NCBI RefSeq assembly: GCF_015500095.1
Contig: NZ_CP062983.1
Location: 4,526,001 to 4,590,000 of the forward strand
Direction: 5' to 3'
Length of the DNA stretch: 64,000 bases
Source of the DNA: Phototrophicus methaneseepsis
Lineage (GTDB): Bacteria; Chloroflexota; Anaerolineae; Aggregatilineales; Phototrophicaceae
Made by a program: the position numbers and the translations under genes. The notes under the pieces are model-generated. The model did no database searches and was not told the origin of the DNA. It saw only the letters and a list, made by a program, of their open reading frames with translations. Positions 18,752 through 28,410 of this stretch are shown in pieces; positions within the stretch are counted from its first letter, which is position 1; every line of letters begins with the position of its first letter.

Positions 18752-18755
18752 ATGA
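18675..18755 (+). CDS. Possible upstream short open frame overlapping the kinase start
   Basis: This 26-codon frame starts at ATG 18675 (a second in-frame ATG is at 18699) and ends in TGA that overlaps the kinase ATG as ATGA. The kinase itself has only a weak ribosome site, so translation might be coupled to this frame. No good ribosome site is seen for the short frame either, and the peptide resembles nothing I know. Tentative. Confidence 0.25.
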   Translation: MGQSAGSIMVDQHPNAMAIKFLRAAT

Positions 18756-21700
18756 CAGAGACAACATTTCGCCCAGGAACACCCCTGGCCCCCTCACGTA
18801 CCTTGAGCGCCAATAGAACCCATATCTGGCGGTGGCTGGTAACGGGCATCGCGGGTTTGACGATGGTGCTATTCGTCGCGTACTTCATCATGGCCATCAA
18901 TTTTTACAACCGGCCATTTACCGGCGCTTTTTATTCTTACACCATGACGGCCAATGCCTCCAGCGCTGCCACATATCAGGAATGGCCTGCTTTGTACGCC
19001 GGATTGGAGCATCTCGACTGGATCACCGGCCTCAATGGTCAGCCACTCGCTGAAGACCCAACGGATTACCTCAGTGCGCGCACGACTTTTTACAATTTGC
19101 TGAGTCAGATGGCCATTGGTGACGAGATCACCATGCAGTTCCAGCGTAACACGGCGATACGCAGCGTAGACCCCGCCATTTGCGAAACGCCCAGCAATGG
19201 CTTCGCAAGTTGTGAAATTAGCCTGACGCTGCGCAATTTACCGAATACGGATTTCCTCACATTTTTCTTGCTGCCTTACCTGAGCGGGTTAATCATCCTG
19301 GCGATTGGCATCGCGATTCTTTACTATCGCGGCAACGATGCTACGGGGTTAGTCGCGGCGTTGTTTTCTTTTATGACGGCGATATTCGTAGGCGGCATCT
19401 TCGACCTGGGTGCGGAAAATCTCCTGACCCCTGTCTGGATTATGGCCGCCGTATGGGCGGGAGGCGCTCTCTTTACTCTTGGGCTGATCTTCCCCAAGCG
19501 GATGAGCATCCTCTATCGCTACCCTATCCTGCAATATCTGCCGATCATCATAACGACACTGATTGGTGCCGCATTGATTGCGCGTTACCTTGTGCCGACT
19601 TCTCCCTGGGATAACCAGGCTGGGCAGACGGGCGCTGTTGTTTCTATCGTGGGCCTGGTGAGCCTGATCATTTTGCAAATTCTCTATCAGCGGCCCCGTG
19701 CTGTACTGGTTGCAACACGTGACCAGTCGAACAGTGTGCTCATTGGTACCGGGCTGATGCTGATTCCTCTCACGATCTGGCTGCTAAATCGGGCTATGCT
19801 GCTCGTCGGCCAGCCAGGGAACGTCGCTTTCGAAGCGCTAATGCCCCTATACATCTTCCCGAATGCGACTATTGCATACGCTGTTTTGCAATATCGCCGT
19901 GTGGATACTGACCGCATCATCAGCTCTAGCTTGACGTATGTCATTATGTTGGGCGCGTTGTTATTTGCGATCTTCCTGCTGACGTTTGGCAGTTCCGTTG
20001 TCGCACGCAATGTCATCCGTGTGAGCGATCCACTGGTCATTGGCGTCATCATCTTCTTTATGGTGATTCTATTCACGCCATTACGCAGCCGCTTACAAGA
20101 CCGTATCGACGCTATTTACTTCCGCTCACGCCGAGACTTCCAGGAAAAGGTGGAAACGTTCGGACGCAGCATTACCAATGCCTCCGATTATGCGGCCATC
20201 GCCCGCGAATTCACCCGGCTCATCACAGAAAATATTGAGTCTGACAGCATTTTCGTCTTCCTGCGCGATAGCAGTGGCGAGTTCGTCGCCCGCAAAGGCC
20301 TGAAAGACGAGACAGACCTCCGCTTTGCAGAAGACACCCCCATGATCGATCTGTTGGCAAAGTCAAACGAGCCGATCACCTTGCAGCCGGATCGACCATG
20401 GCCGCATGAGATGTGGGCGGAACGTGGCCGTTTGCAAATCTTGCGTGCCAGAATTCTCGTCCCATTGATGGGGGCCGAGCAGCTCAATGGCTTTGTTGTC
20501 GTGGGGATGCCAAAGGCCGCCAACAAGCGCTATGACTATGAAGAAATCCGCTTCGTCGCCAACCTGACGGGCCAGTTCGCCATTGCGACAGAGCGCTCCC
20601 AGGTCATTAACTCCCTGGAACGGCGCGTACAGGAATTGGACGTCCTCAGCCAGGTGAGCCAGGCCGTCAGCTTTACGATTGACTTCGACGATCTGCTAGA
20701 GCTCATCTATACCCAGACGAGTAAGCTGATCGAAGCGCCCTGCTTTTACATTGCGCTCACAGATGTAAGCAGCGACCATGTGTATTTTGCTTTCTTCCTG
20801 GAAGATGATGACCGTATTGAAAGCCAGGAAAATCGCCATTGGCCGATGGGCAACGATCTCTTTAGCGAGATTATCGAAACAGGCATGCCCCGCCGCGTCG
20901 CGGATTATCGGCAGGAATTGCGTACACGTGGCCTGACGGAACGCCCAGAGACGGACAATTTGCGCAGTTGGATGGGCGTCCCACTCACGGCGAAATCGAC
21001 TACCCTTGGCGTCCTGGCCGCTGGCAAAAACACGCCTGGGCCGGAATATACGCAAGAAGAATTCAAGATTCTGAGCGATATTGGCTCCTTGGCGGCTGCC
21101 AGTATCGAACGAACACGTCTCTTTTCAGAAACACAGGCCCGCGAGCGCCAGCTTACCGTGCTAAATGATATTTCTAAGCAATTGGTGGCAACAGAAGCTG
21201 ATGTTGATAAGCTGCTCGGCCTGATTATGGATAGCGCTGTAGACATCCTCAACGCAGAGGCTGGTTCGCTGCTGCTCACAACGCAGGATACCCAGAACGA
21301 ATTGGAATTCTATGTGGTCGTAGGCGGCGCAGGTGACGAACTCGTCGGCACGCGCATCCCATTTGACCGGGGCATCGTCGGCCAGGTAGCGACCAATGCC
21401 GAGCCAATAATCGTCAATAATGTGGCGGATGATCCACGTCATGCACGCGACTTCGACGATGAGACAGTTCTGGCGCGTTCATTGCTCACCGTGCCACTGA
21501 TTGCCAAGAATAACGTCATCGGCGTGCTGCAAGTGATGAATAAACGCGATGGCACCATCTTCGTCAAGGCAGATCAAGACCTGATGACGACATTCGCCGG
21601 GCAGGCGGCTGTTGCGATTGAAAATGCGCGGTTGCTACAAATGCAGGATATTCAGTTGAGCGACCGCGTGCGCGAGCTGGAAGTGCTGGAACGCATCGAC

Positions 21701-22945
21701 CGCGAGCTGAATCGCGCGTTGGACCTTACAACCGTCGCAAACCTCACGGTCCGCTCCGCAATGGAGGAACTCCATGCACAGGCAGGCGCACTCGGTATCG
21801 TCAGCCAATCACCGCCTTACCTAGAAATCGTCGCTATTGCAGGCTACAGCGAAGATGAATACCCGGATGGCGCGCAAGGCAAATACTGGCCGCTGGATGA
21901 AGGGATCATCGCGCGTGTGATGCGTACTAAAAGTGCGGACTTCGCGCCGGATGTGAGCATCGACCCCAGTTATACAAAGGGCCTGATCAACAGCCTGAGC
22001 CAGATCACCGTACCGATGATGAGCGGCGATGACGTCAACGCGATCCTCATTCTGGAGACAAACGCCCTACCGCGCTTCACCCTGCCAGACTGGGGCTTTA
22101 CACAGCGCTTAGCGGAACACGCCAGCATCGCTATTGCGAATGCCCAGCTTTATACCGCGCTGACGGAAGCCAACAAATCCAAGAGCACCTTTATGGGCTT
22201 CGCGGCGCATGAGCTCAAAAACCCGCTGACGCCGATCAAGGGTTATGCCGATGCCCTGCTGGCTGGCATGAGTGGCGAATTATCGGAGCAGCAGCAAAGC
22301 ATGATGCAGGTCGTGCGCAATAACGTCAACCGCCTTGAGACGATCATTGCCGATCTGCGCGACGCGGCCAAAATCGACGCCAATGAATTCCGTGTAGAAG
22401 TCGCCCCCATGGATATCCGCCATGCGGTGATCGGCGCTTTGCAGCCCTTCATCCATATCCTGGATGGCAAAAACCAGGAGCTCGTCAATAATGTACCGGA
22501 GGGCTTGCCGCTGGTGATGGGTGATGAAACGCGCCTGATCCAGGTCCTGACAAACCTCGTCAGCAATGCGCATAAATACAGCCCGGACGGCACAACCATC
22601 ACGATTAACGCCAGAGTGCTCAACGATTACCGCGATGCACGCGGTACGCGTATTGGGCAGGTCATGCAGGTTGCCGTCACAGATGAAGGCATCGGCATGA
22701 GCCAGGAAGATGTCTCTCGCCTCTTTAAAGAAAAATATTTCCGTAGTACAAATATGGAAGCTCTGCGCGAGACCGGCACTGGCCTGGGTATGATGCTCTC
22801 TTATGCCATTATGGAGCAGCACGGCGGCACCATTGATGTTGAAAGTGAAATTGGCAAAGGCTCCACTTTCTCGATCATTGTGCCCCTTGCGCCAGAATCC
22901 ACCCTTGCACCCGTCGAACCAGACACCGAACCGGCTTCAGATTAG
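18752..22945 (+). CDS. Large membrane multi-GAF sensor histidine kinase
   Basis: This 1397-residue protein has one membrane helix near residues 27-50, then an outside region about 60-160 that resembles a PDZ-type fold (GLEHLDWITGLNGQPL), then roughly nine further membrane helices to residue 440. Four GAF-like domains follow (about 470-610, 625-790, 800-960 and 985-1135). The HisKA motif AAHELKNPLTPIKGY puts the phosphorylated histidine at 1153. The ATPase domain (about 1250-1375) has the N-box NLVSNAHKYSP, the G1 box VTDEGIGM and the G2 box ETGTGLGM. It would autophosphorylate and pass phosphate to a response regulator, but no regulator gene is adjacent (orphan kinase). The GAF ligands cannot be told. 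It overlaps the short frame upstream by ATGA, and the FMN protein follows 28 bases later. Confidence 0.93.
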   Translation: MTETTFRPGTPLAPSRTLSANRTHIWRWLVTGIAGLTMVLFVAYFIMAINFYNRPFTGAFYSYTMTANASSAATYQEWPALYAGLEHLDWITGLNGQPLAEDPTDYLSARTTFYNLLSQMAIGDEITMQFQRNTAIRSVDPAICETPSNGFASCEISLTLRNLPNTDFLTFFLLPYLSGLIILAIGIAILYYRGNDATGLVAALFSFMTAIFVGGIFDLGAENLLTPVWIMAAVWAGGALFTLGLIFPKRMSILYRYPILQYLPIIITTLIGAALIARYLVPTSPWDNQAGQTGAVVSIVGLVSLIILQILYQRPRAVLVATRDQSNSVLIGTGLMLIPLTIWLLNRAMLLVGQPGNVAFEALMPLYIFPNATIAYAVLQYRRVDTDRIISSSLTYVIMLGALLFAIFLLTFGSSVVARNVIRVSDPLVIGVIIFFMVILFTPLRSRLQDRIDAIYFRSRRDFQEKVETFGRSITNASDYAAIAREFTRLITENIESDSIFVFLRDSSGEFVARKGLKDETDLRFAEDTPMIDLLAKSNEPITLQPDRPWPHEMWAERGRLQILRARILVPLMGAEQLNGFVVVGMPKAANKRYDYEEIRFVANLTGQFAIATERSQVINSLERRVQELDVLSQVSQAVSFTIDFDDLLELIYTQTSKLIEAPCFYIALTDVSSDHVYFAFFLEDDDRIESQENRHWPMGNDLFSEIIETGMPRRVADYRQELRTRGLTERPETDNLRSWMGVPLTAKSTTLGVLAAGKNTPGPEYTQEEFKILSDIGSLAAASIERTRLFSETQARERQLTVLNDISKQLVATEADVDKLLGLIMDSAVDILNAEAGSLLLTTQDTQNELEFYVVVGGAGDELVGTRIPFDRGIVGQVATNAEPIIVNNVADDPRHARDFDDETVLARSLLTVPLIAKNNVIGVLQVMNKRDGTIFVKADQDLMTTFAGQAAVAIENARLLQMQDIQLSDRVRELEVLERIDRELNRALDLTTVANLTVRSAMEELHAQAGALGIVSQSPPYLEIVAIAGYSEDEYPDGAQGKYWPLDEGIIARVMRTKSADFAPDVSIDPSYTKGLINSLSQITVPMMSGDDVNAILILETNALPRFTLPDWGFTQRLAEHASIAIANAQLYTALTEANKSKSTFMGFAAHELKNPLTPIKGYADALLAGMSGELSEQQQSMMQVVRNNVNRLETIIADLRDAAKIDANEFRVEVAPMDIRHAVIGALQPFIHILDGKNQELVNNVPEGLPLVMGDETRLIQVLTNLVSNAHKYSPDGTTITINARVLNDYRDARGTRIGQVMQVAVTDEGIGMSQEDVSRLFKEKYFRSTNMEALRETGTGLGMMLSYAIMEQHGGTIDVESEIGKGSTFSIIVPLAPESTLAPVEPDTEPASD

Positions 22946-22973
22946 CCGAGGATAGACACAGGGGGAAATCACC

Positions 22974-23594
22974 ATGACAACTGAATTTAAGCACATCATC
23001 CGCACCGAAGAAGAACTGCGGGAACTGATCGGCACGCCAAGTAAGCTCGTCCAGCAAAAAGTCGTTGACCACATCGACAGCCATTGTGCAGATTTCATCG
23101 CGGAATCGCCATTTGTGCTGCTCGGCACAGCGGATGCCGATGGCAATGCGGATGTCTCGCCTAAAGGCGACCCCGCCGGGTTTATCGAGGTCTATAACGA
23201 AAAGACCCTGCTCATTCCAGATCGCCCTGGTAATCGTCTGGCCGATACACTGACCAACATCCTGCAAAACCCGCATATGGGTATGATCTTCCTCGTCCCT
23301 GGCAGGCGAGAATCCTTGCGCGTCAATGGTACAGCCCAAATTGTATGCGACGATGATCAGCGTGAGCGCTTCTCTATGAACGGCAAGCCCCCTCAGCTAT
23401 TGATTGCCGTCACCGTTGAAGAAGCCTTCTTCCATTGTGCCAAGTGCGTTGTACGCTCCGACCTGTGGGGCGACAAGACGAACTCTCGTAATATGCATGA
23501 GATGGCCGTCGCCCTTGTCGAGCAAGCAAAAGTCGATTTTACCATCGAAGATATGGAAAGCATGTTAGAAGAAGACGCGAACGAGCTTTACTAA
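22974..23594 (+). CDS. PNPOx-like FMN-binding flavoprotein (MSMEG_1061-type)
   Basis: The 206-residue protein has the split-barrel FMN fold: PFVLLGTADADGNADVSPKGDP near residues 45-65, IPDRPGNRLADTL (FMN phosphate contact), and GMIFLVPGRRESLRVNGTA. A second half carries a helical segment and the pattern FFHCAKCVVRSDLW, with two Cys. This matches a group of pyridoxamine-phosphate-oxidase-like flavoproteins that use FMN or F420-like cofactors; it is not expected to be true PdxH. The substrate is unknown. GGGGG lies eight bases before the ATG. The gene starts 28 bases after the histidine kinase, so co-transcription is likely, and a strong terminator follows. Confidence 0.82.
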   Translation: MTTEFKHIIRTEEELRELIGTPSKLVQQKVVDHIDSHCADFIAESPFVLLGTADADGNADVSPKGDPAGFIEVYNEKTLLIPDRPGNRLADTLTNILQNPHMGMIFLVPGRRESLRVNGTAQIVCDDDQRERFSMNGKPPQLLIAVTVEEAFFHCAKCVVRSDLWGDKTNSRNMHEMAVALVEQAKVDFTIEDMESMLEEDANELY

Positions 23595-23657
23595 AAAGTT
23601 TGACTAAAAAGCGCTATCCAGCGATATGAATTCGCCAAGCGAGCCTTAGACCATTAA

Positions 23658-23690
23658 AAAGAAAATGCCCCGTTCTGGGGCATTTTCTTT
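23658..23690. terminator. Bidirectional intrinsic terminator
   Basis: A perfect 14-base stem (AAAGAAAATGCCCC / GGGGCATTTTCTTT) with a five-base loop lies between two convergent genes. A-rich on one side, T-rich on the other, it can stop both the flavoprotein (+) and trxA (-) transcripts. Confidence 0.9.
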
Positions 23691-23739
23691 GTCGAGTGAG
23701 TTCATCATGATGTGCTAGCCAGCACACCATTTAAAACGC

Positions 23740-24069
23740 TTAGCTCAGATGCGGCTTCAATTCGCGCAGGATGTTATCCTTCGGCTTAAAGCCGACGACA
23801 CGCGCGACAGCCTCACCGCCCTTGAACAGAATCAAGGTCGGGATACCCATAATGCCATACTGCATCAGGACATTCTGGTTTTCATCAGCATCCATCTTCG
23901 CAACGCGGAGCTTACCGTCGTATTCTGTGGCGATTTCGTCCACGATCGGTGCGACCATCTTACAAGGACCACACCATTCAGCCCAGAAATCAACCAGAAC
24001 TGGGGTTTCGCTATCTAAGACCTCAGATTTGAAGTCCGCTTCATTAACGTTAAAGGTTTTCGCACCCAT
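23740..24069 (-). CDS. trxA: Thioredoxin
   Basis: A 109-residue single-domain thioredoxin with the active site WAEWCGPCK, the buried acid in VDFWAEW, the cis-Pro in GIPTLILF and the glycine in RVVGFKPK. It reduces protein disulfides in the cytoplasm. ATG 24069 is preceded by AGGAG at seven bases and gives the normal thioredoxin length; the in-frame extension to 24126 has no support. It is divergent from hrcA and converges on the kinase/flavoprotein pair. Confidence 0.96.
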   Translation of the reverse strand: MGAKTFNVNEADFKSEVLDSETPVLVDFWAEWCGPCKMVAPIVDEIATEYDGKLRVAKMDADENQNVLMQYGIMGIPTLILFKGGEAVARVVGFKPKDNILRELKPHLS

Positions 24070-24228
24070 TCGTATCTCCTGTCTTTCCAGACAACGTATA
24101 TTGATTTCACTAGAGTGGTGGCTCAATGTAGGAATCGTACACCACTTTAAAGGTCAGGTCCATGTAAATATAGACATGCTTCAGTCTACAGTTCTTACCT
24201 AAATCTGATATTAACATCCCAACAGCAC

Positions 24229-24258
24229 TTGAAGATAAAGCCCCTTTGCTTCTACAAT
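24229..24258 (+). promoter_or_regulatory. Sigma70-type promoter for hrcA
   Basis: TTGAAG (24229-24234) and TACAAT (24253-24258) are separated by 18 bases. The start point would be near 24265, just before the inverted repeat at 24273-24295. Confidence 0.6.
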
Positions 24259-24272
24259 CTATAGGTGTAATT

Positions 24273-24295
24273 AGAGTCATCAATTCACGGACTCT
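24273..24295. promoter_or_regulatory. Inverted repeat at the hrcA start point, candidate HrcA operator
   Basis: AGAGTC (24273-24278) and GACTCT (24290-24295) form a perfect six-base inverted repeat with an 11-base centre. It lies directly downstream of the predicted transcription start, where CIRCE elements usually lie, yet it does not match the CIRCE sequence. If HrcA binds here, its site has diverged. By position only. Confidence 0.4.
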
Positions 24296-24350
24296 GGTAC
24301 CCATCCATCCGAGTTATCACCCATTCACTGACGATTTAGTGGTTGATCCC

Positions 24351-25472
24351 ATGAGCGACAATTCTCAACTTGATAACCCAACGTTGCCAGAACTCAGCCA
24401 GCGCCAGGAGCGTATTCTAGCTCTCATCGTTCAGGAATATACAAAGCACCCTGAGCCTGTCAGTTCCAAGCAATTGGCAGATCATAACAGCCTGGGGGTT
24501 AGTTCGGCGACAATTCGTAATGATATGGCCCAGCTAGAAGAACTCGGTTATGTGGCCTCGCCCCATACATCATCTGGGCGTGTGCCGACCACACAAGGCT
24601 ATCGTTACTTCGTCAAAATCTTGATGAACGATGCTGAATTGCCAACAGCAGAACGGGCACTCATTGAGCAGAAGTTTAGCGAGGTGCCTTCGATGCTGGA
24701 ACAATGGCTACGGCAGGCGGCCCGCCTTCTGGCGCGCACGACGCAAACAGCCTCACTCGTCACATCACCAGCAGCGACGTCCAACACCTTCAAACATCTG
24801 GAATTAATCTCGATTCAGGGGCGATTAACGCTGATGGTGCTCGTAACGACGAGTGGCGCGGTGCATCAACGTATGCTCAGCCTCGCAGAGCCCGTTAGCC
24901 AGCTTAAACTGAGTGAATCTGCCGAGCGTATCAATACGCTGTGTGCGAACCTCAATGCCAATCAGATCCGCCTGAAAACGCGTTTCTTACCCTTATTGGA
25001 GCAAGAAGTTGTTGAGCTGGCGGCAGATTTAATCGATACCTCCGGCAATCAGCAATATCGCGTCTTTTATAGAGAAGGCCTCAGCGATGTGATTAACGCC
25101 TTCTCGGATGGCGTCGCCGCACAGCAAGCCGTGCGAGTGCTGGAAGAACGCCCTATCCTGGAGATGATCCTGGCACAATTTTTGCAACCCCTGATGGACG
25201 ATAACAATGTACAGGTCATCATCGCTGGTAACGAAAAACTCGATGAAATTGACCGGGTAAGCATTGTCCTCAGCCGTTATGGCATACCAGACCAACTCAG
25301 TGGGGCGTTAGCAGTGGTTGGGCCAACCCATATTAACTACGGTCGCGCGATCAGCACAGTACGCCACGTCAGCCATTTGATGACGGACATGATGGCCCAA
25401 CTGTATCAGGAGGAGCATAATAAAGAAGGAAACGGTAACAGCAATACAGTCACCCTCGATAACGGGAGTTAA
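24351..25472 (+). CDS. hrcA: Heat-inducible transcription repressor HrcA
   Basis: HrcA represses chaperone genes until heat shock titrates GroE. The N-terminal winged helix is plain: PVSSKQLADHNSLGVSSATIRNDM followed by LEELGYVASPHTSSGRVPT, which is the family signature. The GAF-like dimerisation core and C-terminal helix follow. I take ATG 24351; an in-frame GTG at 24339 is possible, and the ribosome site is weak for both. The gene precedes grpE by about 215 bases, fitting the common hrcA-grpE-dnaK-dnaJ order. I found no consensus CIRCE upstream of hrcA, grpE or dnaK, so the regulation may use another site, for instance the inverted repeat at 24273-24295. Confidence 0.93.
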   Translation: MSDNSQLDNPTLPELSQRQERILALIVQEYTKHPEPVSSKQLADHNSLGVSSATIRNDMAQLEELGYVASPHTSSGRVPTTQGYRYFVKILMNDAELPTAERALIEQKFSEVPSMLEQWLRQAARLLARTTQTASLVTSPAATSNTFKHLELISIQGRLTLMVLVTTSGAVHQRMLSLAEPVSQLKLSESAERINTLCANLNANQIRLKTRFLPLLEQEVVELAADLIDTSGNQQYRVFYREGLSDVINAFSDGVAAQQAVRVLEERPILEMILAQFLQPLMDDNNVQVIIAGNEKLDEIDRVSIVLSRYGIPDQLSGALAVVGPTHINYGRAISTVRHVSHLMTDMMAQLYQEEHNKEGNGNSNTVTLDNGS

Positions 25473-25687
25473 TCCATACGAGAGTTAATCCGTTATGAAG
25501 GGTTGTAACCTCATGTCATATCCTGTGTCACCCGGTATGATACAGTTCGTAAATTAGGCTTTCAGTCCCTAATAAATTTCATATACCGATCCTTTCATCA
25601 TGTTAATATGATTCTATTACTTGTTCGCTACACTAGAGCCGTTCTGCGCTCTGAACAGGATTTATATTGGGAACCGAAGGAGCAAAG

Positions 25688-26305
25688 ATGACAGACGAAA
25701 CAATCAGTACGGCAAATGGCGCTGATGCCGAAGCCGCTAACAAAGACAACACCAATAACGAAGACAAAAACCTCAAAGACGAGCAGACAACCCAGGAAAA
25801 TGCCTCGGCAGAAGCCCCTGCTCAGGAAGAGGTATCAAACCAGGAGGCGGTATTGCAAGCAGAGTTAGAAGCGGCACGTAAGGAAGCCCAGACCAATATG
25901 GATGGCTGGCAGCGTGCACGGGCGGAATTCTTGAACTATAAGAAGCGTACTGACCGTGACATGAAGGCTGCACACCAACGTGCCTCTCTGGATACAATCT
26001 CTAAAGTGCTGCCCATCGTCGATGACTTTGGCCGCGCGCTGGAGAATATCCCGGAAGACCTCAAAGATAATGCCTGGGTCAATGGCACAGCCATGATCCT
26101 GAAAAAGTTTGATAAGCTGCTGGAAGACTATGACGTCCAAATCCTGGACCCGGTCGGGGAGCCATTCGACCCGCATAAGCACGAAGCCGTCGGCATGGAT
26201 GACAGCAGCGACTATGAAAGCGGGATCGTAACCACGACCCTGCAAAAGGGCTACATCAGCGGCGATAACGTGCTGCGCCCGGCCCTGGTACGCGTTGCAT
26301 CATAA
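25688..26305 (+). CDS. grpE: Nucleotide exchange factor GrpE
   Basis: GrpE releases ADP from DnaK. The 205-residue protein has an acidic, Gln/Glu-rich N-terminal tail (about 1-60), a long coiled-coil helix (LEAARKEAQTNMDGWQRARAEFLNYKKR), then the beta domain with NPxxHEAVG-like FDPHKHEAVG and the end strand TTLQKGYISGDNVLRPALVRV, all standard. ATG 25688 has AAGGAG five bases upstream; a TTG at 25667 in the same frame is less likely. About 107 bases separate it from dnaK, and the two are probably one transcript. A short repeat AGAGC-N8-GCTCT lies about 50 bases upstream and could be a regulatory site. Confidence 0.95.
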   Translation: MTDETISTANGADAEAANKDNTNNEDKNLKDEQTTQENASAEAPAQEEVSNQEAVLQAELEAARKEAQTNMDGWQRARAEFLNYKKRTDRDMKAAHQRASLDTISKVLPIVDDFGRALENIPEDLKDNAWVNGTAMILKKFDKLLEDYDVQILDPVGEPFDPHKHEAVGMDDSSDYESGIVTTTLQKGYISGDNVLRPALVRVAS

Positions 26306-26412
26306 GCGTACCCGCTAAACTAGCAAACCAGAAACAGCAAACCAGATCGATCATTCGATTTAAAACACAACATATCGAGCGAGTTCATTAATCTTCAGGA
26401 GATTGCAATCAT

Positions 26413-28320
26413 ATGGGACGTATTATCGGTATCGACCTCGGCACGACCAACTCCGTCGTCGCCGTGATGGAAGGCGGCGAACCCACTGTCATTCCATCCT
26501 CGGAAGGCAGCAACATTATCCCTTCCGTCGTCGCGATGAAAGGCGATGAACGACTGGTCGGGCGTGTGGCGCGTAACCAGGCCGTTGTGAACCCGGAGAA
26601 CACGATTTTCTCCGTCAAGCGCTTTATGGGTAATAAATTTGCTGACCCACAGGTAAAGAAGGCGCTGGAATTGGTGCCTTACGATGTGGCCGAAGCGCCC
26701 AACGGCGATGTGCGCATCAAGATGGGTGGGCGTGAATACAGTCCGCCAGAAGTCAGCGCCATGATCCTTCAGAAAATTAAGGCCGATGCCGAAGCCTACT
26801 TAGGTGAGACAGTCGATCAGGCTGTGATCACTGTACCGGCCTACTTCAACGATACTCAGCGTAATGCAACCAAAGACGCCGGTAAGATCGCCGGTCTGGA
26901 AGTCTTACGTATCATCAACGAGCCGACTGCGTCTTCCTTGGCTTATGGCCTGGGCGAGCGCAAAGATGGCATCATCGCTGTTTATGACCTCGGCGGTGGT
27001 ACCTTCGACATCACGATCCTGGAAATTGCCGATGGCGTCTTCGAAGTGAAGAGCACCAATGGCGATACCTATCTCGGTGGTGATAACTTCGACGAGCGTA
27101 TCATCAACTGGCTGGCGGATGACTTCCAGAAAGAAAATGGCATTGACCTGCGTAAAGATCGTCAGGCTTTGCAGCGCTTGAAGGAAGCCGCAGAAAAGGC
27201 CAAGATTGAGCTATCCAGCACATTAAGCGCTGATATCAACCTGCCCTTCATCACAGCAGACGCCAGCGGCCCCAAGCACCTCAATGTGACGTTGACGCGC
27301 GCCAAACTTGAAAGCCTCGTCGATGACCTCGTGCAGAAGACGATTGTTCCCTGCCGCGAAGCTCTGAGCGACGCTAAGGTGAAGACCGACCAGATTTCTG
27401 CTGTGCTGCTCGTCGGTGGTATGACGCGTATGCCCGCTATTCAGGAAGCTGTGAAGAAGTTCTTCGGCAAAGAGCCAACCAAGGGCGTGAACCCAGATGA
27501 AGTAGTCGCGCTCGGTGCGGCTATCCAGGCGGGTGTGCTCGGTGGCGATGTCAAGGACATCCTGCTCTTGGACGTCACCCCGCTGACGCTGGGCGTGGAG
27601 ACGCTCGGTGGTGTAGCAACGCCGATGATTGAACGCAATACGACGATTCCGATCAGCAAGTCGCAGGTTTACAGCACAGCAGCAGATAACCAGACCCAGG
27701 TGCAGATCCATGTCGTCCAGGGTGAACGCCCCATGGCGAAGGATAACAAGTCATTGGGTCAGTTCATTCTCGATGGCATCCCGCCTGCGCCGCGTGGTGT
27801 GCCGCAGGTCGAAGTCACCTTCGATATTGATGCTAACGGCATCCTGAATGTGAGCGCTAAGGATAAGGCCACTGGACGTGAGCAAAAGATCACGATCACA
27901 TCCGGCAGCGGCCTGAGCGACGATGAAGTCGAGCGTATGGTAGAAGAAGCGGAGAAATTCGCTGGTGAAGATGCCGCCCGTAAGGAAGTCGTCGAGGTCA
28001 AGAACCAGGCAGACGGTGCCATCTTCAACACAGAGAAGTTCTTGCGCGAGTACGGCGATAAACTGCCAGAAGACGCCAAGGGCGCGACACAGGCCAAGGT
28101 TGACGAATTGAAAGCCGTCATTGATGGTGATGATGTCGCCGCTATTAAAACTGCGACAGAAGCGCTCAACCAGCAATTGCAGCAGCTCGGCGCGACGATG
28201 TACCAAAATGTCGATGGTGGCGCGACACCGCCTCCAGGGGCTGAAGGTGCCACAGGCGCTGCGGGTGAGTCCGGCACCGATGACGAAGATGTCATTGACG
28301 CTGAATTCACCGAAAGCTAA
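26413..28320 (+). CDS. dnaK: Chaperone DnaK (Hsp70)
   Basis: The 635-residue Hsp70 is complete. The ATPase part shows [48 protein letters not shown] and [13 protein letters not shown]; the linker is [16 protein letters not shown]; the substrate-binding and lid domains follow, ending in an acidic DVIDAEF tail. It folds and refolds proteins with GrpE and DnaJ, both adjacent. AGGAGA lies ten bases before the ATG. Sequence and length are entirely ordinary, and the run of genes is grpE-dnaK-dnaJ. Confidence 0.98.
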   Translation: MGRIIGIDLGTTNSVVAVMEGGEPTVIPSSEGSNIIPSVVAMKGDERLVGRVARNQAVVNPENTIFSVKRFMGNKFADPQVKKALELVPYDVAEAPNGDVRIKMGGREYSPPEVSAMILQKIKADAEAYLGETVDQAVITVPAYFNDTQRNATKDAGKIAGLEVLRIINEPTASSLAYGLGERKDGIIAVYDLGGGTFDITILEIADGVFEVKSTNGDTYLGGDNFDERIINWLADDFQKENGIDLRKDRQALQRLKEAAEKAKIELSSTLSADINLPFITADASGPKHLNVTLTRAKLESLVDDLVQKTIVPCREALSDAKVKTDQISAVLLVGGMTRMPAIQEAVKKFFGKEPTKGVNPDEVVALGAAIQAGVLGGDVKDILLLDVTPLTLGVETLGGVATPMIERNTTIPISKSQVYSTAADNQTQVQIHVVQGERPMAKDNKSLGQFILDGIPPAPRGVPQVEVTFDIDANGILNVSAKDKATGREQKITITSGSGLSDDEVERMVEEAEKFAGEDAARKEVVEVKNQADGAIFNTEKFLREYGDKLPEDAKGATQAKVDELKAVIDGDDVAAIKTATEALNQQLQQLGATMYQNVDGGATPPPGAEGATGAAGESGTDDEDVIDAEFTES

Positions 28321-28410
28321 TTTTCTCAAAAACATGTGCAGGCTGTTCCAGACGGGACGCCTGCACTTTGCATAACCGAATACAGGCAGTGAGGGTAACA
28401 AACCACAACA

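Noticed and set aside
24127-26412. CIRCE element upstream of hrcA, grpE or dnaK
   Set aside because: No TTAGCACTC-N9-GAGTGCTAA or near match found; only the unlike repeats reported above.
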